Assembly (NCBI RefSeq): GCF_014194975.1
Contig: NZ_JACIAY010000006.1
Span: 186,001-250,000, forward strand
DNA: 64,000 bases
DNA from: Sphingomonas sp. BK580
Lineage (GTDB): Bacteria > Pseudomonadota > Alphaproteobacteria > Sphingomonadales > Sphingomonadaceae
Direction: 5' to 3'
Of this stretch, positions 60,831 to 64,000 are shown in pieces. The position numbers were made by a program, and so were the translations under genes. Positions within the stretch are counted from its first letter, which is position 1. Every line of letters begins with the position of its first letter. The notes beneath the pieces were generated by a model. It did not search any database. It was not told the DNA's origin and saw nothing but the letters and a program-made list of their open reading frames with translations.

Positions 60831-61736
60831 ATGGCCAAGGCCCCGCACGGCGCGAACGTCCCGCCGAAGATCATCTACAAGAAGATCTACATCGAGGGCG
60901 GCGGCGGCCACCACGGCGGCGCGTGGAAGGTCGCCTACGCCGATTTCGTCACCGCGATGATGGCCTTCTTCCTGCTGCTGTGGCTGCTCGGCGCCACCAC
61001 CGAGAAGCAGCGCAAGGGCATCGCCGACTATTTCGCGCCGACGCTGATCGACAAGAAGCGCGTCGGCATCGGCGGCAACGGGCTGTTCGGCGGCGAGTCG
61101 CTCACCTCCAAGATGAAGATGGGCCCCAAGGCGGGCATGTCGGACATCCGCGCGGTGGCGATCGTCACCTCGACGCCGCAGAACGCCGAGGTGAAGGGCT
61201 TCGGCCCGAAGGGCTCACTGCGCAGCGCCGCGCAGGCGACCAAGGAGGATGCCAAGAACTTCGCCAAGCTGCGCGACGAGGTGATGAAGCGCATCGCCGA
61301 GACCAAGGAGCTGGCGCGGCTGGCCAAGCACATCCGCTTCACCATGACCCCGCAGGGGCTGCGCATCGACCTGGTCGACGACGCCGATTACTCGATGTTC
61401 GCGCTCGGCACGACCGCGCTCGAGCCCGAGGCGGCCGAGCTGATCGGGCTGGTGGCGCGCGGCATCAAGGACATGCCCAACCCGATCATGATCCGCGGGC
61501 ATACCGACAGCCTCGCCTGGGGTGACCCGCGCGCGATGAACAACTGGATGCTGTCCTCGGGCCGCGCCGAGGCGACGCGTCGCCGGCTCGCGCTGGCGGG
61601 GCTGCCCGAGGCGCGCTTCAACCGGATCGAGGGCGTGGCGGACCGCGAGCCGATGGTGGCGGACAACCCGCAGGATCCGCGCAACCGCCGCGTCGCGATC
61701 ACCCTGCTGTATCGGGCCGGTACCTTCGGCGACTGA
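60831..61736 (+). CDS. motB: Flagellar motor stator protein MotB
   Basis: 301 aa. The N-terminal helix contains the proton-binding Asp in AYADFVTAMMAFFLLLWLLGATTEKQ. A periplasmic linker leads to the OmpA-like peptidoglycan-binding domain (MIRGHTDSLAWGDPRAMNNWMLSSGRAEATRRRLALAGLPEARF). It follows motA by 19 bp with GGGGAG upstream, so both are in one operon. Confidence 0.97.
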   Translation: MAKAPHGANVPPKIIYKKIYIEGGGGHHGGAWKVAYADFVTAMMAFFLLLWLLGATTEKQRKGIADYFAPTLIDKKRVGIGGNGLFGGESLTSKMKMGPKAGMSDIRAVAIVTSTPQNAEVKGFGPKGSLRSAAQATKEDAKNFAKLRDEVMKRIAETKELARLAKHIRFTMTPQGLRIDLVDDADYSMFALGTTALEPEAAELIGLVARGIKDMPNPIMIRGHTDSLAWGDPRAMNNWMLSSGRAEATRRRLALAGLPEARFNRIEGVADREPMVADNPQDPRNRRVAITLLYRAGTFGD

Positions 61737-61859
61737 GGCGCGCGGGGGCGTGCCCGCGTCGTCGCATAGCCGCGCGTTATAGGCCGCGCCGCGCACGCCA
61801 CTGGCGGCGCGGCACGGCGCCGCTAGGCTCGCTGCTCCCTTCCCGCGAGCAGGTGCGCG

Positions 61860-62870
61860 ATGATCCCCGCCCCCTATCTGCTGTACCTCGGCCGTTCCGA
61901 CGATTTCGTCGGGATCAAGACCTCGCGCGGTCTCGCCACCTTCCGCCGCGCCGATTGCGTCGGCGAGTGGCGCCACGACGACGGCCCGCTGACCCTCGAC
62001 CTCCCGCGGCTCGACCCGGCGGCCGCCCGCGCGGCGGGCGCGCGCACGCTGGTGCTGGGCATCGCCAACGCCGGCGGCACGCTCGCGCCCGACCTGGTGG
62101 AGGACGCATTGGCGGCGATCGCGGCGGGGCTCCACGTCGCCGCCGGGCTCCACCAGCGCCTGCGCGATCACCCCCGGCTGGTCGCGGCGGCGGCGGCGGC
62201 CGGGGTCGAACTGCACGACGTGCGCGATCCGTCGCGTGACCTGCGCGTCGGCGATGGCAAGCGCCGCGCCGGCAAGCGGCTGCTCACGATCGGCACCGAC
62301 TGCTCGGTCGGCAAGATGTACGCCACGCTCTGCCTGCGCGACGAGCTGCGCGCGCGCGGGATCACGGCCGATTTCCGCGCCACCGGCCAGACCGGCATCC
62401 TGATCGCGGGTGAGGGCGTGCCGGTCGACGCGGTGGTGGCGGACTTCATCAGCGGCGCGATCGAGGCGCTCGCGCCCGCGCGCGCGGACGACGGCTGGGA
62501 CCTGATCGAGGGGCAGGGCTCGCTGTTCCACCCCTCGTTCGCCGGCGTATCGACCGGGCTGCTCCACGGCGCGCAGCCGGCCGCGCTGCTGCTGTGCCAC
62601 GATCCGTCGCGCACGCACATGCGCGGCCTGCCGCACTACCCGCTGCCGACACTCGAGGAGTGTCTCGACGCCAATCTCGCAGTAGCGCGGCTGACCAGCC
62701 CCGAGGTGCGCGCGGTCGGGGCTGCACTCAACACCGCGGCGCTCGACGAGCCTGCGGCGCGGCGGCTGTGCGCGGAGACTGCGGCGCGGCTGGCCTTGCC
62801 GTGCACCGATCCCTATCGTTTCGGTGCTTCGCCGATCGCCGACGAGATGCTCGCATGTTTCGCACCCTGA
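61860..62870 (+). CDS. dgcN: DUF1611 protein, predicted D-glutamate N-acetyltransferase DgcN
   Basis: 336 aa. Typical DUF1611: N-terminal PYLLYLGRSDDFVGIKTSRGLATFRRADCVGEW, and a P-loop-like LLTIGTDCSVGKMYATLCLRDELRARG. The C-terminal half shows LIEGQGSLFHPSFAGVSTGLLHGAQPAALLLCHDPSRTHMRG. In described bacteria DgcN N-acetylates D-Glu so that DgcA can epimerise it to the L form. The 16-bp overlap with the next gene, itself DgcA-like, supports this role. Symbol by homology to that pair only. Confidence 0.85.
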   Translation: MIPAPYLLYLGRSDDFVGIKTSRGLATFRRADCVGEWRHDDGPLTLDLPRLDPAAARAAGARTLVLGIANAGGTLAPDLVEDALAAIAAGLHVAAGLHQRLRDHPRLVAAAAAAGVELHDVRDPSRDLRVGDGKRRAGKRLLTIGTDCSVGKMYATLCLRDELRARGITADFRATGQTGILIAGEGVPVDAVVADFISGAIEALAPARADDGWDLIEGQGSLFHPSFAGVSTGLLHGAQPAALLLCHDPSRTHMRGLPHYPLPTLEECLDANLAVARLTSPEVRAVGAALNTAALDEPAARRLCAETAARLALPCTDPYRFGASPIADEMLACFAP

Positions 62871-63844
62871 TCGCCCGCCACGACTCCTACCCGCTGCGCG
62901 CGCCCTTCCGCATCGCGCGCGGCAGCAAGACCGCGGCGGACGTCGTGACGGTGACGGTGACGCAGGGCACGCACGTGGGCCGCGGCGAGGGTGTGCCCTA
63001 CCCACGCTACGGCGGGACGGTCGCGGACTCGCTCGCCGCGCTGGCCCAGGTGGCACCGCTGGTGGAGAGCGGTGCAGGGCGCGACGACCTGACGCGCGCG
63101 CTGCCGCCGGGTGCGGCGCGCAACGCGCTCGACGCCGCCCTGTGGGACCTGGAGGCGCGCGTCGCGGGCAGCAGCGTGGCCGCGCTCGCCGGCATCGCCG
63201 CGGCATCGCCGGTCGCCTCGGCGATCACCATCGCGATCGACGAACCCGCCGCGATGGCGGCGGCGGCGGCGCGGCACGCGCGCGCGCCGCTGCTCAAGGT
63301 GAAGGTCGACCGCGCCGCGCCCGAGGCGCAGATCGCCGCGGTGCGCGCCGCGGCGCCCGAGGCGCGGCTGATCGTCGACCCCAATGAGAGCTGGGGCGCC
63401 GCCGACCTCGCCGGGCTCGACGCCTTCCTGGTGGCGCAGCGAGTCGACCTGCTCGAGCAGCCGCTCCCCGCCGACGAGGACGAGGTGCTGGCGGCGCGGC
63501 GGCCGAGCGTGCCGGTGTGCGCCGACGAGTCGCTCCACACGATCGACGACCTCGATCGGCTCGCCGGGCGCTACACTCATGTCAACGTCAAGCTCGACAA
63601 GGCGGGCGGGCTCACCGCCGCGCTGGCGCTGGCGCGCGCGGCCGAGGCGCGCGGCTTCGGGCTGATGGTGGGCTGTATGGTGTGCTCGTCGCTGGGGATC
63701 GCGCCCGCGCTGCTGCTCGCCGGGGGCGCGGCCTTCGTCGACCTCGACGGGCCGCTGTGGCTGGCGGAGGACTATACCGGCGGCGTGAGCGATCGCGACG
63801 GCGTGCTGGCGCCGCCCGACGCGGGATTCTGGGGTGGCGCATGA
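62855..63844 (+). CDS. dgcA: Dipeptide epimerase / enolase-superfamily DgcA-like
   Basis: 329 aa, enolase superfamily. The N-terminal cap APFRIARGSKTAADVVTVTVTQG is typical of muconate-lactonising and dipeptide epimerases. Barrel residues are intact: KVK (LLKVKVD), Asp in IVDPNES, Glu in LEQPLP, Asp in CADES, and NVKLDKAGGL. The DgcN-DgcA order suggests it epimerises N-acetyl-D-glutamate; alternatively it is an L-Ala-D/L-Glu epimerase for murein peptide recycling. Its ATG overlaps dgcN by 16 bp. Confidence 0.85.
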   Translation: MFRTLIARHDSYPLRAPFRIARGSKTAADVVTVTVTQGTHVGRGEGVPYPRYGGTVADSLAALAQVAPLVESGAGRDDLTRALPPGAARNALDAALWDLEARVAGSSVAALAGIAAASPVASAITIAIDEPAAMAAAAARHARAPLLKVKVDRAAPEAQIAAVRAAAPEARLIVDPNESWGAADLAGLDAFLVAQRVDLLEQPLPADEDEVLAARRPSVPVCADESLHTIDDLDRLAGRYTHVNVKLDKAGGLTAALALARAAEARGFGLMVGCMVCSSLGIAPALLLAGGAAFVDLDGPLWLAEDYTGGVSDRDGVLAPPDAGFWGGA

Positions 63845-63913
63845 GCGTCAGCAGCCGGCATCGAGAGCGCCTGCGCGGGTGAGCGTCGCACGCGCATCCC
63901 GCCGGGCTCGCGC

Positions 63914-64000
63914 ATGACGGCGCGCTGGTTCGCGATCCCGCTGTGGCAACGCGTCCTCGCCGGCCTCGCGCTCGGCGTGCTGCTCGGCGCGCTCTGGCCC
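63914..64000 (+). CDS. Dicarboxylate/amino acid:cation symporter, N-terminal fragment (cut by window end)
   Basis: Only 29 codons are present: MTARWFAIPLWQRVLAGLA followed by GVLLGALWP. This matches the first helix of the DAACS (GltP/DctA) family, as in the dctA start at 33611. Coming 69 bp after dgcA, it may import glutamate or a related acid for the dgcN-dgcA pathway. The stop and most of the protein lie outside the window. Confidence 0.7.
   Translation, partial: MTARWFAIPLWQRVLAGLALGVLLGALWP

Noticed and set aside
63842..63883. 13-codon ORF overlapping the dgcA stop (ATGA)
   Set aside because: Too short, no conserved features, and separated from the symporter start by more than 30 bp.

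Overview
This is a high-GC chromosomal window from an alphaproteobacterium, most likely a sphingomonad (Sphingomonas-like). The assignment rests on protein content: a single bifunctional Rsh, an NDUFS4-like complex I accessory subunit, a phasin beside ClpS, a DUF1080 protein, sphingomonad-style MotA/MotB, and heat-shock promoters of the alphaproteobacterial RpoH type (CTTG-N17-CYTATNT). No rRNA, tRNA, CRISPR array, prophage or insertion sequence was seen. Most of the window is housekeeping genome, and the intergenic spaces are peppered with several families of short palindromic repeats.

Layout. 1-1254: 3' end of an ammonium transporter with a strong terminator, then a 44-aa membrane peptide. 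1647-13381: DUF1080 protein, nadB, a class A beta-lactamase-like lipoprotein, polA, a polysaccharide flippase, an HxlR regulator and rsh. 13775-22066: M48 protease, polyprenyl-type glycosyltransferase, lysC, ubiG, then a cluster of three glycosyltransferases and a membrane protein. 22085-26642: a tripartite efflux operon (EmrB-type MFS, EmrA-type adaptor, NodT-type outer membrane factor). 26944-31045: dnaK-dnaJ-era under an RpoH-type promoter. 31233-34933: NDUFS4-like subunit, fumC and dctA. 35297-36250: an unfamiliar protein with two helix-turn-helix-like segments behind a visibly AT-richer leader.

36260-39932 runs rpiB-glyA-(65-aa peptide)-nrdR-(GIY-YIG/TrmJ) on the minus strand. The GIY-YIG and TrmJ domains lie in one uninterrupted reading frame. 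40032-49009: a DUF885 protein, then a surface/signalling locus (FecR-domain protein with a long Ala-rich coiled coil, divergent TpsB-type transporter, CHASE2-EAL phosphodiesterase) and a dienelactone hydrolase. 49349-50315: a ParD-like antitoxin-family protein coupled to a methionine aminopeptidase. 50454-56644: Atm1-type ABC exporter, a 77-aa protein, clpB with an RpoH-type promoter, and a sugar-nucleotide epimerase. 56903-61736: DHA2 MFS, phasin, clpS, motA-motB. 61860-64000: a predicted D-glutamate catabolic pair, dgcN-dgcA, followed by the start of a dicarboxylate/amino-acid symporter cut by the window end.

The best candidates for under-described biology are the ParD-like/MAP pair, the FecR-TpsB-CHASE2/EAL locus, the GIY-YIG/TrmJ in-frame arrangement, the duplicated-HTH protein, and a 23-bp element shared by the nadB leader and the era start. 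All functional calls are by recognition of motifs; no database search was possible.
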